Origin: JADZFO01 sp964512635
GTDB taxonomy: Bacteria > 4484-113 > JAFGCY01
Direction of reading: 5' to 3'
DNA length: 64,000 nt
Assembly (NCBI GenBank): GCA_964512635.1
Contig: CAZEJB010000006.1
Location: forward strand, 1 to 64,000
Numbering within the stretch: position 1 is the stretch's first letter; every line of letters begins with the position of its first letter. The notes under the pieces were generated by a model. The model searched no databases. It was not told the origin of the DNA and saw only the letters and a list, made by a program, of their open reading frames with translations. Positions 17,703-26,073 of this stretch are shown here, piece by piece. Position numbers and translations under genes: made by a program.

Positions 17703-18179
17703 ATGATCCTCTCCGAACGCCTCGCCCAGCTTGGCCTGAGCATGCCCAAACTGGCCATGCCGGTGGCCAACTATGTGCCGTACAAGATGGTGCTCGACAA
17801 GCAGGCCACCGGGATGCTCTATATCTCAGGCATGATCCCCATCGTTGACGGCAAGCTGGTGCACAGCGGCAAGGTCGGCGTGGACGTCTCCATCGAGCAA
17901 GCCATCGAGTGCGCGCGCATTTGCACGCTGAACGGCCTGGCCTGGGTTAATGAGGCCCTGGTCGGCGACATGAGCAGGATCTGGGAGGTCGTGAAGGTGC
18001 AGGTCTTTGTGGCCAGCAGCCTTGACTTCCACGATCAGCCGCGGGTAGCGAACGGCTGCTCCGATCTGATCGTCGAGATCTTCGGCGAGCGCGGCAAGCA
18101 TGCCCGTGCGGCCGTCGGCGTGGCGGTGCTGCCGCTTAACGCGCCGGTTGAAATCGACTTCATTATCTCTGTTCAGTAG
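17703..18179 (+). CDS. RidA-family protein (YjgF/YER057c/UK114)
   Basis: 158 aa. The family destroys reactive enamine/imine intermediates (2-aminoacrylate type) released by PLP enzymes, as a trimer in the cytoplasm. Visible marks are LYISGMIPIVDGKLVHSGKVG (start of the fold), VNGCSDL-like RVANGCSDLIVEIFGE, and the C-terminal RAAVGVAVLPLNAPVEID carrying the substrate-binding Arg and closing Glu. The length (about 155 aa rather than 125-130) and the LAQLGLSMPKLAMPVANY lead fit the longer YjgF-like subgroup, whose exact activity is less clear. Leaderless ATG. Confidence 0.88.
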   Translation: MILSERLAQLGLSMPKLAMPVANYVPYKMVLDKQATGMLYISGMIPIVDGKLVHSGKVGVDVSIEQAIECARICTLNGLAWVNEALVGDMSRIWEVVKVQVFVASSLDFHDQPRVANGCSDLIVEIFGERGKHARAAVGVAVLPLNAPVEIDFIISVQ

Positions 18180-18219
18180 TCCCGGGCATTAACTGCGACG
18201 GGCCTGAACGGGTGAAATG

Positions 18220-18225
18220 TATACT
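18220..18225 (+). promoter_or_regulatory. -10 box of the cytochrome gene
   Basis: TATACT about 28 nt before the ATG at 18254. A short leader with GACGAGG (Shine-Dalgarno) separates them, so unlike the neighbours this mRNA has a leader. Confidence 0.5.
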
Positions 18226-18253
18226 GTTGCTTTCCACTGTTGACGAGGGTTGA

Positions 18254-19666
18254 ATGTACCGGATTTATCTCTGGGTTGCGGCACTGACTGCTGTCTGCGC
18301 CGCGCTGATGTTCAGCGCCTGCCTCAGCCAGGCCCAGCCCCACGCGCCATTTGCAATTGCCTACAACTTTGATACCAGCGGCTATCTTGAGACCTGCGGC
18401 TGCTCAGCGCATCAGCTTGGCGGCCTGGGCCGCCGCGCGACAAAGCTTGATGAGCTGCGCCAGAAGCAGCCGGTGCTGGCGCTGGAAGGCGCGCACATCG
18501 TCGCCGACAAGGGCGGCTTCCAGCTTTTCAAGGGCCAGATCATCATCGCCAGCCTCAACGCGATGGGCTACAGCGGCATGCAGATCGGCGTGCGCGAGGC
18601 CCAGCAGGGCAAGGGCGACCTGGCCAAGCTGGTGGAGGGGGCGACCTTCCCCTGCTTCAGCGCCAACCTGCTGATCGACGGCAAGCCCTGGGAGACCGGC
18701 AGCTTTGTCACCGAGATCGCCGGCAACAAGATCGGGGTGACCGGCGTGACCCAGCCGGAGATGACCCGCGACCTGGAGATGCCCGCCGAGATGGCCTTTG
18801 CCAATCCGCAGGATGCGCTTGACGGCGCGCTGGCCACGCTGGATAACCAGCAGGTCGATTGTGTGGTCGTGTTGCTTGAAGGCGGCTACGAGTGGGTCGA
18901 GCAGATCTGTGCGCAATACAGCGGGCGGGCGGATGTGTTCCTGTCCGGCAACCGCGACGAGGGCTCGGCCAAGCTGGAGTTCAAGAGCGGCCCGCCGCGG
19001 CTGAATGTCTGGGACAAGGGCCGCTTTATGGGCCTGCTGACAGTCGACCCGATCATTGGCAATGGTTCAAGCCCAACCGGCTGGAACATCGCCGGGACGA
19101 CCGTGCAGCTTAATGACCAGCTTGAGGACGCTGTGGCGATCAAGCAGATCCTGGACAACGACTACAAGCCCAAGCTGAAGGACATGTTCTTTGATGTCTT
19201 CAAGGCCGACCTGCCGCAGCTTTTCATGCCGCCGGAATACTGCGCCGACTGCCACAAGCGCGAGTACGAGACCTACATGAAGACCGGCCACTCACGGGCG
19301 ATGAAGACCCTGGAGGACAAGGGCCAGCTTTATAACCCCGACTGCATGAAATGCCACCTGACCTATGACTCGCGGGAAGACAAGCTCTACAGCATGGGCT
19401 GTGTTACCTGCCACACCAACATCACCGACGACCATGTCTGGCAGGCGACCGCTGATCCCAAGACGGTGGTCAAGCCTGAGACGCCGGTCACGACCTACAC
19501 CCACGACTGGTGCTATCGCTGCCACGACCCCCTGAACAGTGTTGAGTTTGAAGGCCACTGGCCGCAGTACATTAACAAGGTCTTCCACGGCGGCGACATG
19601 AGCGAAGCCGAGCAGGCGGCCAAGGATATGGGCATCAACATCAAGGACCCACCGCCGGCGCATTAG
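18254..19666 (+). CDS. Four-haem cytochrome c with N-terminal phosphoesterase-like domain
   Basis: 470-aa exported protein (hydrophobic N-terminus, possible lipobox near FSACLS). Residues about 30-320 resemble the UshA/5'-nucleotidase fold seen in cytochrome-linked proteins. The signature CGCSAHQLGGLGRR is present, but the usual metal-binding Asp-x-His set is not obvious, so catalysis is doubtful. The C-terminal part has four CXXCH haem sites: CADCH (about 330), CMKCH (364), CVTCH (383) and CYRCH (420), as in cytochrome c554-type proteins. It is presumably a periplasmic electron carrier. Partner and substrate are unknown and no other respiratory gene is nearby. The start follows GACGAGG. Confidence 0.78.
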   Translation: MYRIYLWVAALTAVCAALMFSACLSQAQPHAPFAIAYNFDTSGYLETCGCSAHQLGGLGRRATKLDELRQKQPVLALEGAHIVADKGGFQLFKGQIIIASLNAMGYSGMQIGVREAQQGKGDLAKLVEGATFPCFSANLLIDGKPWETGSFVTEIAGNKIGVTGVTQPEMTRDLEMPAEMAFANPQDALDGALATLDNQQVDCVVVLLEGGYEWVEQICAQYSGRADVFLSGNRDEGSAKLEFKSGPPRLNVWDKGRFMGLLTVDPIIGNGSSPTGWNIAGTTVQLNDQLEDAVAIKQILDNDYKPKLKDMFFDVFKADLPQLFMPPEYCADCHKREYETYMKTGHSRAMKTLEDKGQLYNPDCMKCHLTYDSREDKLYSMGCVTCHTNITDDHVWQATADPKTVVKPETPVTTYTHDWCYRCHDPLNSVEFEGHWPQYINKVFHGGDMSEAEQAAKDMGINIKDPPPAH

Positions 19667-19677
19667 TTGTAGTTCGC

Positions 19678-19702
19678 AGTGCTCAGTGCTCAGTGCTCAG
19701 TG
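19678..19702. repeat. 7-bp tandem repeat AGTGCTC
   Basis: Three and a half perfect copies of AGTGCTC just after the cytochrome stop codon. Confidence 0.8.
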
Positions 19703-19733
19703 GTACGTTGTCGGTGGTCAGTAAGATCCGGAG

Positions 19734-19944
19734 GGGCCCAGCTCGCCTGGGCCCGCGGCGAGACATGCGGCTCGATGCCAATTCTCGGCTCTAATCTCCG
19801 GATGGTGTCAGTGGCCCGGCTCGCACCGTCCCCTCCGATCACCGAGGCATCTTGGTAGATACGGGCATCGAATTGTCACCCATGCCGCGGGCCGGGGCAA
19901 GCCCGGCCCCTCCGGAAAAGCGGCGCGGTGCAGGCATGCCTGCA
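19734..19944. repeat. Cluster of palindromes (REP-like) between two genes
   Basis: Three perfect palindromic structures: GGGCCCAG/CTGGGCCC (19734-19754), GGGCCGGG/CCCGGCCC (19889-19909) and the 16-bp palindrome TGCAGGCATGCCTGCA (19929-19944). No T-run marks any of them as a clear terminator. They fill most of the 288-bp gap; no gene is visible. Confidence 0.6.
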
Positions 19945-19954
19945 GCCTACAAAA

Positions 19955-20347
19955 TTAGGCGCTTTGTGTGGCGCGGATGGACTGCAGAGTCTGCTTCTCC
20001 TGCTCCACGTCGCGGCTGAGCAGTTCAGGGTGCGGCTTGGGTGCGTTGCCGCTGAGGATATGCGCGAGCGCTTCGCGGCCGACCAGCTTCTCAAGGCGCT
20101 CATCAAGGCGCTTGATGTCCTCATCGCGATAGCCCATGGCCAGCGCGGTCTTCATCACATCCAGCTTGTCCTTCGCCAGGCTGTGGTAAATCTCCAGCGC
20201 GCGCAGGCGCTCCTGGCGGGTCAGCTTCGGCGCGGCAACAATCACCCGCGGACGGCCGAGCTGGGCCGGCGTCCAGCCGCTGCGCGTAATGCTCTTACCG
20301 ATCGAGACGGCAAGGATGATCAGCGCGATTCCGATGAAGACTTCCAT
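19955..20347 (-). CDS. Single-span membrane protein, family A copy 1
   Basis: 130 aa: an N-terminal membrane segment (MEVFIGIALIILAVSIG) followed by a cytoplasmic helical part with the motif KLDVMKTALAMGY and LDERLEKLVG. The same layout and motif recur in the next two genes upstream (20485-21036 and 21129-21593). I do not recognise the family. The ATG lies 7 nt after a perfect TATAAT, so the transcript is leaderless. A charged tail (SRDVEQEKQTLQ) ends the protein. The job is unknown; the coiled-coil-like cytosolic part suggests a scaffold or regulator. Confidence 0.7.
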   Translation of the reverse strand: MEVFIGIALIILAVSIGKSITRSGWTPAQLGRPRVIVAAPKLTRQERLRALEIYHSLAKDKLDVMKTALAMGYRDEDIKRLDERLEKLVGREALAHILSGNAPKPHPELLSRDVEQEKQTLQSIRATQSA

Positions 20348-20354
20348 GAGACGA

Positions 20355-20382
20355 ATTATATCGCCGCCTTAGTGAATTGCAA
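20355..20382 (-). promoter_or_regulatory. Leaderless promoter, membrane protein copy 1
   Basis: Minus strand: TTGCAA (20377-20382), 16-nt spacer, TATAAT (20355-20360), 7 nt to the ATG. Confidence 0.6.
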
Positions 20383-20484
20383 GATAAACCTTAGAAAGAT
20401 CAAGGCGATTCTTCAAATTCCGCGCGAACGAGACCCCTTTAGGCAAGAGTCCAGCATTTTCAGCACGGATTCCTGAACGCCTGT

Positions 20485-21036
20485 TCAGGCTTTGCTGCGA
20501 CGGCGCTGCTCCAGTTCCTTGCTGAGCGCCTCCAGGGTTGCGCGGTCCATCAGGTCCTCGCTGCCGAGCAGCAGCTCTTCAGTTGTGTCAGGCCGCGACG
20601 GACTGCCTGCCGGCGAAGGTACGCGGGGCACCGCCGGCGGGTCGGGTATGGTCGTCATCGAGACCTTGACCTTGACCGGCTCGAAATCGCTGCGGCCTTT
20701 GCTCTTTGACTTGCTCTTACCCAGCGGCGCGGGCTCGGCCAGCAGCTCTGACATTTTCTCAGAGCCGACCAGCATCTCCAGCCGGCGGTCGAGCTCGGCC
20801 AGCTCGTCGGTCTTATAGCCCATCGAGATGGCAGTCTTGATAATGTCCAGCTTCTCCATCGCGATCTTCTCGTAGAGGCGGCGCGATTCAGCGCGCTCGA
20901 TGGTGTCGCGCTTCAGCTTCGCCCGGCTGGTCAAAAAGCTGGCGGTGATCGCCACGATGGGAATAAACAGCGCGGTCAGGGGAATAAAGACCCAGACTGT
21001 CTCCGGCTGCAGTATCTGCTGAAAGATCAAAGCCAA
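20485..21036 (-). CDS. Single-span membrane protein, family A copy 2
   Basis: 183 aa, TTG start preceded by a full AGGAGG Shine-Dalgarno (21046-21051). An N-terminal membrane span (VFIPLTALFIPIVAITASFL) is followed by KLDIIKTAISMGYKTDELAE and LDRRLEMLVG, the motif shared with copies 1 and 3. A low-complexity Pro/Ser/Lys linker (GKSKSKSKGRSDFEPVKVKV) leads to a C-terminal helix with ELEQRRRSKA. Family unknown. Tandem duplication with divergence outside the motif is the simplest history. Confidence 0.68.
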   Translation of the reverse strand: MALIFQQILQPETVWVFIPLTALFIPIVAITASFLTSRAKLKRDTIERAESRRLYEKIAMEKLDIIKTAISMGYKTDELAELDRRLEMLVGSEKMSELLAEPAPLGKSKSKSKGRSDFEPVKVKVSMTTIPDPPAVPRVPSPAGSPSRPDTTEELLLGSEDLMDRATLEALSKELEQRRRSKA

Positions 21037-21128
21037 CGCGCGGACCCTCCTGTCTTTGCAGCACCGCTGCCAAACGCCCTCACGACGGATTCGCGGATTC
21101 TAGCATTCATCCTGTCATCCGTTGGCTC

Positions 21129-21593
21129 CTAAGTCTGCTCCCGCCCGGCCCGAGCCCGGACTTCAGCTGCGCTCGCCGCAGGCAGATCCTGGCCCAGCAG
21201 GCTGCCAACCGCAGCCTGAGAGGCGTCGGCGGCGCTGGAAGCAGCGCCTGAGGCCGCTGCCGTTGCGGCCTGAGCAGCGTTCTGCGCATTGGCTGCAGCC
21301 TGCGCGGCATTGGGATCGGTGATCCTGATGTTCTCCACGAGCTGCAGGTACTGCTCCTCGCTCAGCATCTGACGCAGGCGGCCATCCAGTTCTTCAAGGC
21401 GCAGCTGGTCATAGCCCATGCTGAGTGCGGTTTTAATCACGTCGAGGCGTTCGCGGGTCAGGGCCAGGAGCAGGTCGCGATCGCGCTGGCGCTCGCGGTT
21501 GCGCAGCCAGACGTTCAGCGGGAAGAAAAGCACGCCGGCCATTGAGATGCTGCCGAGCGCGATCACCAGGATTTCCATTACGCCGGGGGTCAC
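21129..21593 (-). CDS. Single-span membrane protein, family A copy 3
   Basis: 154 aa with an N-terminal membrane segment (MEILVIALGSISMAGVLFF), then RLDVIKTALSMGYDQLRLEE and LDGRLRQMLSEEQ, the family motif. The C-terminal third is an Ala/Gln/Asn-rich low-complexity helix (NAAQAAANAQNAAQAATAAA). A TAGAAT box (21600-21605) lies 6 nt before the GTG at 21593, pointing to a leaderless GTG start. An in-frame ATG five codons later (21578) aligns better with copy 1 and is the alternative. Function unknown. Confidence 0.65.
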   Translation of the reverse strand: MTPGVMEILVIALGSISMAGVLFFPLNVWLRNRERQRDRDLLLALTRERLDVIKTALSMGYDQLRLEELDGRLRQMLSEEQYLQLVENIRITDPNAAQAAANAQNAAQAATAAASGAASSAADASQAAVGSLLGQDLPAASAAEVRARAGREQT

Positions 21594-21599
21594 GTGCAG

Positions 21600-21605
21600 A
21601 TTCTA
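21600..21605 (-). promoter_or_regulatory. Leaderless -10 box, membrane protein copy 3
   Basis: TAGAAT on the minus strand, 6 nt before the GTG at 21593. Confidence 0.5.
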
Positions 21606-21649
21606 ACATCGCAGACTGCAGCCGCCGGGCATGAGAAGTGCAGTCCGGT

Positions 21650-22972
21650 CTAACGCGGACTGCGCCCCCGGACAAAGCTTGAGCGGTCGGCCTGCGTCTC
21701 CTTGCTCCACTTGCCGCCGTTAGTCTCGAGCACCTTGACCGCGCTGCTGGAGACCAGCACCCGTACCTCGATATCGCTGTCCTTGCCTTCAACTATGTCC
21801 GAAGCGTTGAAGGGCACGATGCGATAGATAAACTCCTGCGCCGGTCCGCCCTCCGGCAGGCAGTCGTCGTAATAGCGGTAGCAGATCCGCTGGGTCGGGT
21901 TCCAGCGCACCGGGCGGTGGACACTCATCGGCAGCATCGGGTTGGTGCGGTGCGGCAGCAGCACCTCCGTGCCGCGGGGCAGATCGGCCTTGCGGCGGTA
22001 GACGCGGTATCCCTGCAGCAGCGCGCCATAGTTTTCCTCGATCAGCCAGGTATCGCGGCGGTTGACCTCGCCGTCACGGTTGCCGTCGACCAGCCAGTCC
22101 CATGAATCTTCATAGGCATCCGTGGTGAAGCGGCCGTAGCGCCGGGTTATCGGCAGCAGGTCCGTCATGCTGACTTCGCCGTCATTGTTGTAGTCCCCGG
22201 TGTTGGTCTCCTCCCAGTAGAGGACGACATCGCAGTCGTGCGGATCGCGGCTCTCGCGCTCGCCGCTGTCGTGGTAGTACTTCGGGATTACCGGGTCGAG
22301 ATAGGCTTGAATGTTGGTGGCGCGGTTGCGCGGCTTGTCCGGGGCGTGGTTCAGAAACACGGGCTTGTAATTGAATTCCCGCTCTTTGAAGACGACCTCG
22401 CAGATAACCCCCTCGGCCAGCTTCATGCCGCCGTTGATGTCCGGTCGAATGCGGCTGACCCCGACGCAGACCACTCCCGGCACATTGAGCTTGCCGAAGA
22501 AGAGCTTGTCGCCCTTGAAGCCCAGCGCCGTGCCGGTCTCGATCTGCCGCGGATGCCAGAGATCCTGGTCATAGCGGATGTAAAAGAACAGGTCCTCCAC
22601 CGCCGGGGCAGCTTTGGTGTGCACCACAAGGTGGTAGTCACCGTGCTCCAGGTTCTTTCCGGTCAGCCGCAGATAGGACTGCTCCGCCGGCGCAGGATTG
22701 AGCAGGTCGTCAACTGTCCAGAGCGTAAAGCCGTCGACGCCAAGACCAGTCTTTGGATCAAAGTCATAGACCCGCAGCTTCGCCAGCTGCTCGAGCGTGG
22801 GCGGGATATCGTCCTTCAGCTCGCGCTCGGGCAGACGCTTATGTGGCACCTCGCCTGGAATAGCCTGGGTGTTGCCGGGGGTGCCGAAAGTCGGCGGGGC
22901 GGCTTCGCGCGCGCCGGGAAGGATGGCCAGTGCGGCCAGCAGCCCCAGTGTGATTGTCAGCGCACGCAACAT
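21650..22972 (-). CDS. Secreted dockerin-like protein
   Basis: 440 aa with a signal peptide (LRALTITLGLLAALAILPGA). A central beta-rich region of about 120 residues (YLRLTGKNLEHGDYHLVVHT to GGMKLAEGVICEVVF) could be a cohesin-like or Ig-like fold. Residues about 265-320 hold two EF-hand-like calcium loops, NTGDYNNDGEVSMTDLLP and VDGNRDGEVNRRDTW, spaced as in type I dockerins. A C-terminal fibronectin-like segment (YRYYDDCLPEGGPAQEFIYR) follows. Dockerins pair with cohesins on cell-surface assemblies, but no clear cohesin partner is in this window. The ATG at 22972 is assigned without a good Shine-Dalgarno. Confidence 0.65.
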   Translation of the reverse strand: MLRALTITLGLLAALAILPGAREAAPPTFGTPGNTQAIPGEVPHKRLPERELKDDIPPTLEQLAKLRVYDFDPKTGLGVDGFTLWTVDDLLNPAPAEQSYLRLTGKNLEHGDYHLVVHTKAAPAVEDLFFYIRYDQDLWHPRQIETGTALGFKGDKLFFGKLNVPGVVCVGVSRIRPDINGGMKLAEGVICEVVFKEREFNYKPVFLNHAPDKPRNRATNIQAYLDPVIPKYYHDSGERESRDPHDCDVVLYWEETNTGDYNNDGEVSMTDLLPITRRYGRFTTDAYEDSWDWLVDGNRDGEVNRRDTWLIEENYGALLQGYRVYRRKADLPRGTEVLLPHRTNPMLPMSVHRPVRWNPTQRICYRYYDDCLPEGGPAQEFIYRIVPFNASDIVEGKDSDIEVRVLVSSSAVKVLETNGGKWSKETQADRSSFVRGRSPR

Positions 22973-23178
22973 GAATGGTGGATGACGGCCCCATTAGAGC
23001 CAATCGGGGTGAGCGCGCAGGCTTCCGCCTTCCGATGCCTTCCTGCCCGCACGCCCACCAGTATAGGAGACGTGGAAAGAGCTGCGCGTCTTCACGGCGC
23101 GGGCTGCGGATGGCAGACAACCAGCACCATGCCGCTGCTGGTGGCCCTGGAACCGACCAGCAGCGCAGGGACTTCCAT

Positions 23179-23230
23179 TTGACAGCACCTTAGGACTTCC
23201 GCTAGACTCCTACTTGCGTATGATACGCAA
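23179..23230 (+). promoter_or_regulatory. Promoter and Fur/PerR-type operator of the fur-katG unit
   Basis: TTGACA (23179-23184), an 18-nt spacer and TAGACT (23203-23208) form a strong promoter. The perfect 7-3-7 palindrome TTGCGTA TGA TACGCAA (23214-23230) covers the expected transcription start, 6 nt before the regulator's ATG. This is a likely autoregulatory operator. Confidence 0.7.
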
Positions 23231-23236
23231 CTAGGA

Positions 23237-23719
23237 ATGAGAACAGAAATAAGCCCTGAGGAAGTAGAGCTGCGCGTTGAGCACTTTAAGGACGCGGTAC
23301 GCAAGGCCGGCGTCAAGCTGACGCATCAGCGACTGGAGATCTTTCGCGAGGTCGCTGCCAGCGTGGATCACCCCAGCGCCGATTCGCTTTATGAAGCGCT
23401 CAGGCCACGGTTGCCGGTGCTGTCGCTTGACACTGTCTACCGCACCCTGTGGCTGCTGCACGACCTCGGCCTGGTGAGCACGCTGGGACCGCGGCGCGAA
23501 AGCGTGCGCTTTGACGCAAATCCCCTGCCCCACCACCACTACATCTGCACGCGCTGCGGACTGGCCCGCGACTTTGAGAGCAGCGAGCTGAACATGCTTC
23601 ATATCCCCGACCTGGTAACGGAATTCGGCAGCATCAACGCCACCCATGTTGAGGTCCACGGCGTTTGCAAGGGCTGTATGAGCGCCCCGGAAACGAGTTC
23701 CAAGGCCAGGCACAAGTAA
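23237..23719 (+). CDS. Fur-family regulator, probably PerR-like peroxide sensor
   Basis: 160 aa. The winged-helix part (VKLTHQRLEIFREVAASVDHPSADSLYEAL, SLDTVYRTLWLLHDLGLV) is followed by the metal-binding domain PLPHHHYICTRCG and a second pair CKGC, which together form the structural Cys4 zinc site of this family. The adjoining katG and the 27-bp intergenic gap argue for a peroxide-responsive repressor rather than an iron regulator. Family knowledge: metal-catalysed oxidation of His/Asp ligands inactivates PerR and frees katG. The palindrome at 23214-23230 sits over its own start region. Confidence 0.85.
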   Translation: MRTEISPEEVELRVEHFKDAVRKAGVKLTHQRLEIFREVAASVDHPSADSLYEALRPRLPVLSLDTVYRTLWLLHDLGLVSTLGPRRESVRFDANPLPHHHYICTRCGLARDFESSELNMLHIPDLVTEFGSINATHVEVHGVCKGCMSAPETSSKARHK

Positions 23720-23746
23720 ATCAGGAAGTAGCTAAGGAGACGCGAA

Positions 23747-25939
23747 ATGACTGAGCCCGGGAAGTGCCCATTCAAAGGAGCCTTTCAACACAGCGCCGGC
23801 GGCGGCACGACCAACCGCCAGTGGTGGCCCAAGCAGCTGCGGCTGGATATCCTGCATCAACATTCGTCAAAATCCGATCCGATGGGACCGGACTTTGACT
23901 ATGCGGCTGAGTTTGCCAAGCTTGACTATGAGGGCCTGAAGAAGGACCTGCACGCCCTGATGACGGACTCGCAGGACTGGTGGCCCGCGGATTTTGGTCA
24001 CTATGGCCCCTTCTTCATCCGCATGGCCTGGCACAGCGCCGGCACATACCGCACCGGCGACGGCCGCGGCGGAGGCGGTCGGGGGCAGCAGCGCTTCGCG
24101 CCGCTCAACTCCTGGCCTGATAACGCGAACCTCGACAAGGCCCGCCGCCTGCTCTGGCCGATCAAGCAGAAGTACGGCGACAAGATCTCCTGGGCCGACC
24201 TGATGATTCTCGCCGGTCATGTTGCCCTGGAGTCCATGGGCCTCAAGACCTATGGCTTCGCCGCCGGCCGTGCAGACGTCTGGGAGCCGGATGAAGACGT
24301 TTACTGGGGCGCAGAGGATACCTGGCTGGCCGATAAGCGCTACTCCGGCGAGCGCGAGCTGGAGAACCCTCTTGCCGCGGTCCAGATGGGCCTGATTTAT
24401 GTCAACCCCGAGGGGCCCAACGGCAACCCTGACCCGCTCGCCGCCGCCCGTGACATCCGCGAGACCTTTGCCCGCATGGCGATGGATGACGAGGAGACCG
24501 TGGCGCTGATTGCCGGCGGGCACACCTTTGGCAAGGCCCACGGCGCCGGTGACGCGGCCCTGGTGGGCTGTGACCCCGAGGCCGGAGAACTGGAAGCCCA
24601 GGGCTTCGGCTGGATGAGCAAGCACGGCAGCGGTCGCGGAGCGGACGCTATCTCCGGCGGCCCTGAGGTGACCTGGACGACCCAGCCCACGAAGTGGAGC
24701 GGCGACTTCTTCAAGCACCTCTTTGGCTATGAGTGGGAGCTCGACAAGAGCCCGGCGGGTGTCAAGCAGTGGAAGCCCAAGAACCCGGAGGCCGCCGGCA
24801 CTGTGCCGCACGCCCATGATGGGTCGAAGCGCATTGCCCCGGGCATGCTGACCACCGATCTCTCGCTGCGCTTTGACCCCGAATACGAGAAGATCTCGCG
24901 GCGCTTCATGGAAAACCCGGATCAGTTCGCGGAGGCCTTTGCCCGCGCCTGGTTCAAGCTGACCCACCGCGACATGGGACCCCGCGCCCGCTATCTTGGG
25001 CCGGAAGTGCCCAGCGAAGAGCTGATCTGGCAGGATCCGATCCCGGCCGTCGATCACGAGCTGATTGACGCCTGCGACATCGCGGCACTCAAGGCGCGCG
25101 TGCTGTCGGTTGGTCTGACAGTACCGGAACTGGTCGCCACAGCCTGGGCCTCAGCCTCGACCTTCCGCGGCTCCGACAAGCGCGGCGGCGCCAATGGCGC
25201 GCGCATCCGTCTGGAGCCCCAGAAGGACTGGGCGGTCAACGAGCCGGCTCAGCTGGCCAGGGTGCTGGCCAAGCTGGAGGAGATTCAGCGCGAGTTCAAC
25301 GAATCACAGACGGGCGGCAAGAAGGTCTCGATAGCGGATCTGATCGTGCTGGCCGGCTGCGCTGCGGTGGAGCAGGCGGCGATGAGCGCCGGTCATGAGG
25401 TCAGCGTGCCATTCACACCCGGCCGCACGGATGCTTCCCAGGCGCAGACCGATGTGGAGTCTTTCGCGGTGCTTGAGCCGCTGGCTGATGGCTTCCGCAA
25501 CTACCAGAAGCAGCAGTACAGCATTCCTTCGGAGGCGCTGCTGATCGACCGCGCGCAGCTGCTGACCCTGACCGCGCCGGAGATGACCGTGCTGGTCGGC
25601 GGCCTGCGTGTGCTGGGCGCCAGCCATGACCGCAGCAAGCATGGTGCCTTCACCAGCCGCCCGGGGGCGCTGAGCAATGACTACTTCGTGAACCTGCTGG
25701 ACATGTGCTCAGAGTGGAAGCCGGCAGCCACGCCCGGCGAGTATGAGGGCTTCGACCGCAAGAGCGGCGAGTCCAAGTGGACGGCGACCCGCGTCGACCT
25801 GCTCTTCGGCGCGAACAGCCAGCTGCGCGCCATCGCGGAGGTCTATGCCAGCGCGGGTAACGAGAAGAAGATGGTGCAGGACTTCGTCAAGGCCTGGACC
25901 AAGGTGATGAACCTGGACCGGTTTGATCTGCGCAAGTAG
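23747..25939 (+). CDS. katG: Catalase-peroxidase
   Basis: 730 aa, full length. It decomposes hydrogen peroxide and has a broad peroxidase activity with haem b. The distal pocket RMAWHSAGTYR gives Arg92, Trp95 and His96. The proximal ligand is His259 in GGHTFGKAHGAG. Trp95, Tyr218 (MGLIYVNPEGP) and Met244 occupy the positions of the Met-Tyr-Trp adduct needed for catalase activity. The duplicated C-terminal domain (ELVATAWASASTFRGSDKRG, TGGKKVSIADLIVLAG) is complete. AAGGAGA precedes the ATG. It follows the Fur/PerR-type gene, so it is probably co-transcribed and induced by peroxide, and ends at a strong terminator. Confidence 0.97.
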   Translation: MTEPGKCPFKGAFQHSAGGGTTNRQWWPKQLRLDILHQHSSKSDPMGPDFDYAAEFAKLDYEGLKKDLHALMTDSQDWWPADFGHYGPFFIRMAWHSAGTYRTGDGRGGGGRGQQRFAPLNSWPDNANLDKARRLLWPIKQKYGDKISWADLMILAGHVALESMGLKTYGFAAGRADVWEPDEDVYWGAEDTWLADKRYSGERELENPLAAVQMGLIYVNPEGPNGNPDPLAAARDIRETFARMAMDDEETVALIAGGHTFGKAHGAGDAALVGCDPEAGELEAQGFGWMSKHGSGRGADAISGGPEVTWTTQPTKWSGDFFKHLFGYEWELDKSPAGVKQWKPKNPEAAGTVPHAHDGSKRIAPGMLTTDLSLRFDPEYEKISRRFMENPDQFAEAFARAWFKLTHRDMGPRARYLGPEVPSEELIWQDPIPAVDHELIDACDIAALKARVLSVGLTVPELVATAWASASTFRGSDKRGGANGARIRLEPQKDWAVNEPAQLARVLAKLEEIQREFNESQTGGKKVSIADLIVLAGCAAVEQAAMSAGHEVSVPFTPGRTDASQAQTDVESFAVLEPLADGFRNYQKQQYSIPSEALLIDRAQLLTLTAPEMTVLVGGLRVLGASHDRSKHGAFTSRPGALSNDYFVNLLDMCSEWKPAATPGEYEGFDRKSGESKWTATRVDLLFGANSQLRAIAEVYASAGNEKKMVQDFVKAWTKVMNLDRFDLRK

Positions 25940-25992
25940 CGCCTGACACAGCCGCAATTAGATAAGTTAACAACCTGCCAAGGCAAGCAATG

Positions 25993-26038
25993 GCCGGCCC
26001 GGGAATGAAGATCAGGATCTCTTCCCGGGCCGGCTTTT
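25993..26038 (+). terminator. Rho-independent terminator after katG
   Basis: 13-bp stem GCCGGCCCGGGAA / TTCCCGGGCCGGC (25993-26005 with 26022-26034) followed by TTTTCT. It lies between katG and the convergent wrbA and may serve both. Confidence 0.85.
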
Positions 26039-26073
26039 CTCTAAAAAGGATAGGTGTGCCAAGTGATGGACGG

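Noticed and set aside
23867..25057. A 396-codon frame antisense to katG
   Set aside because: KatG is full length and conserved; the antisense frame has no family resemblance or start signal.
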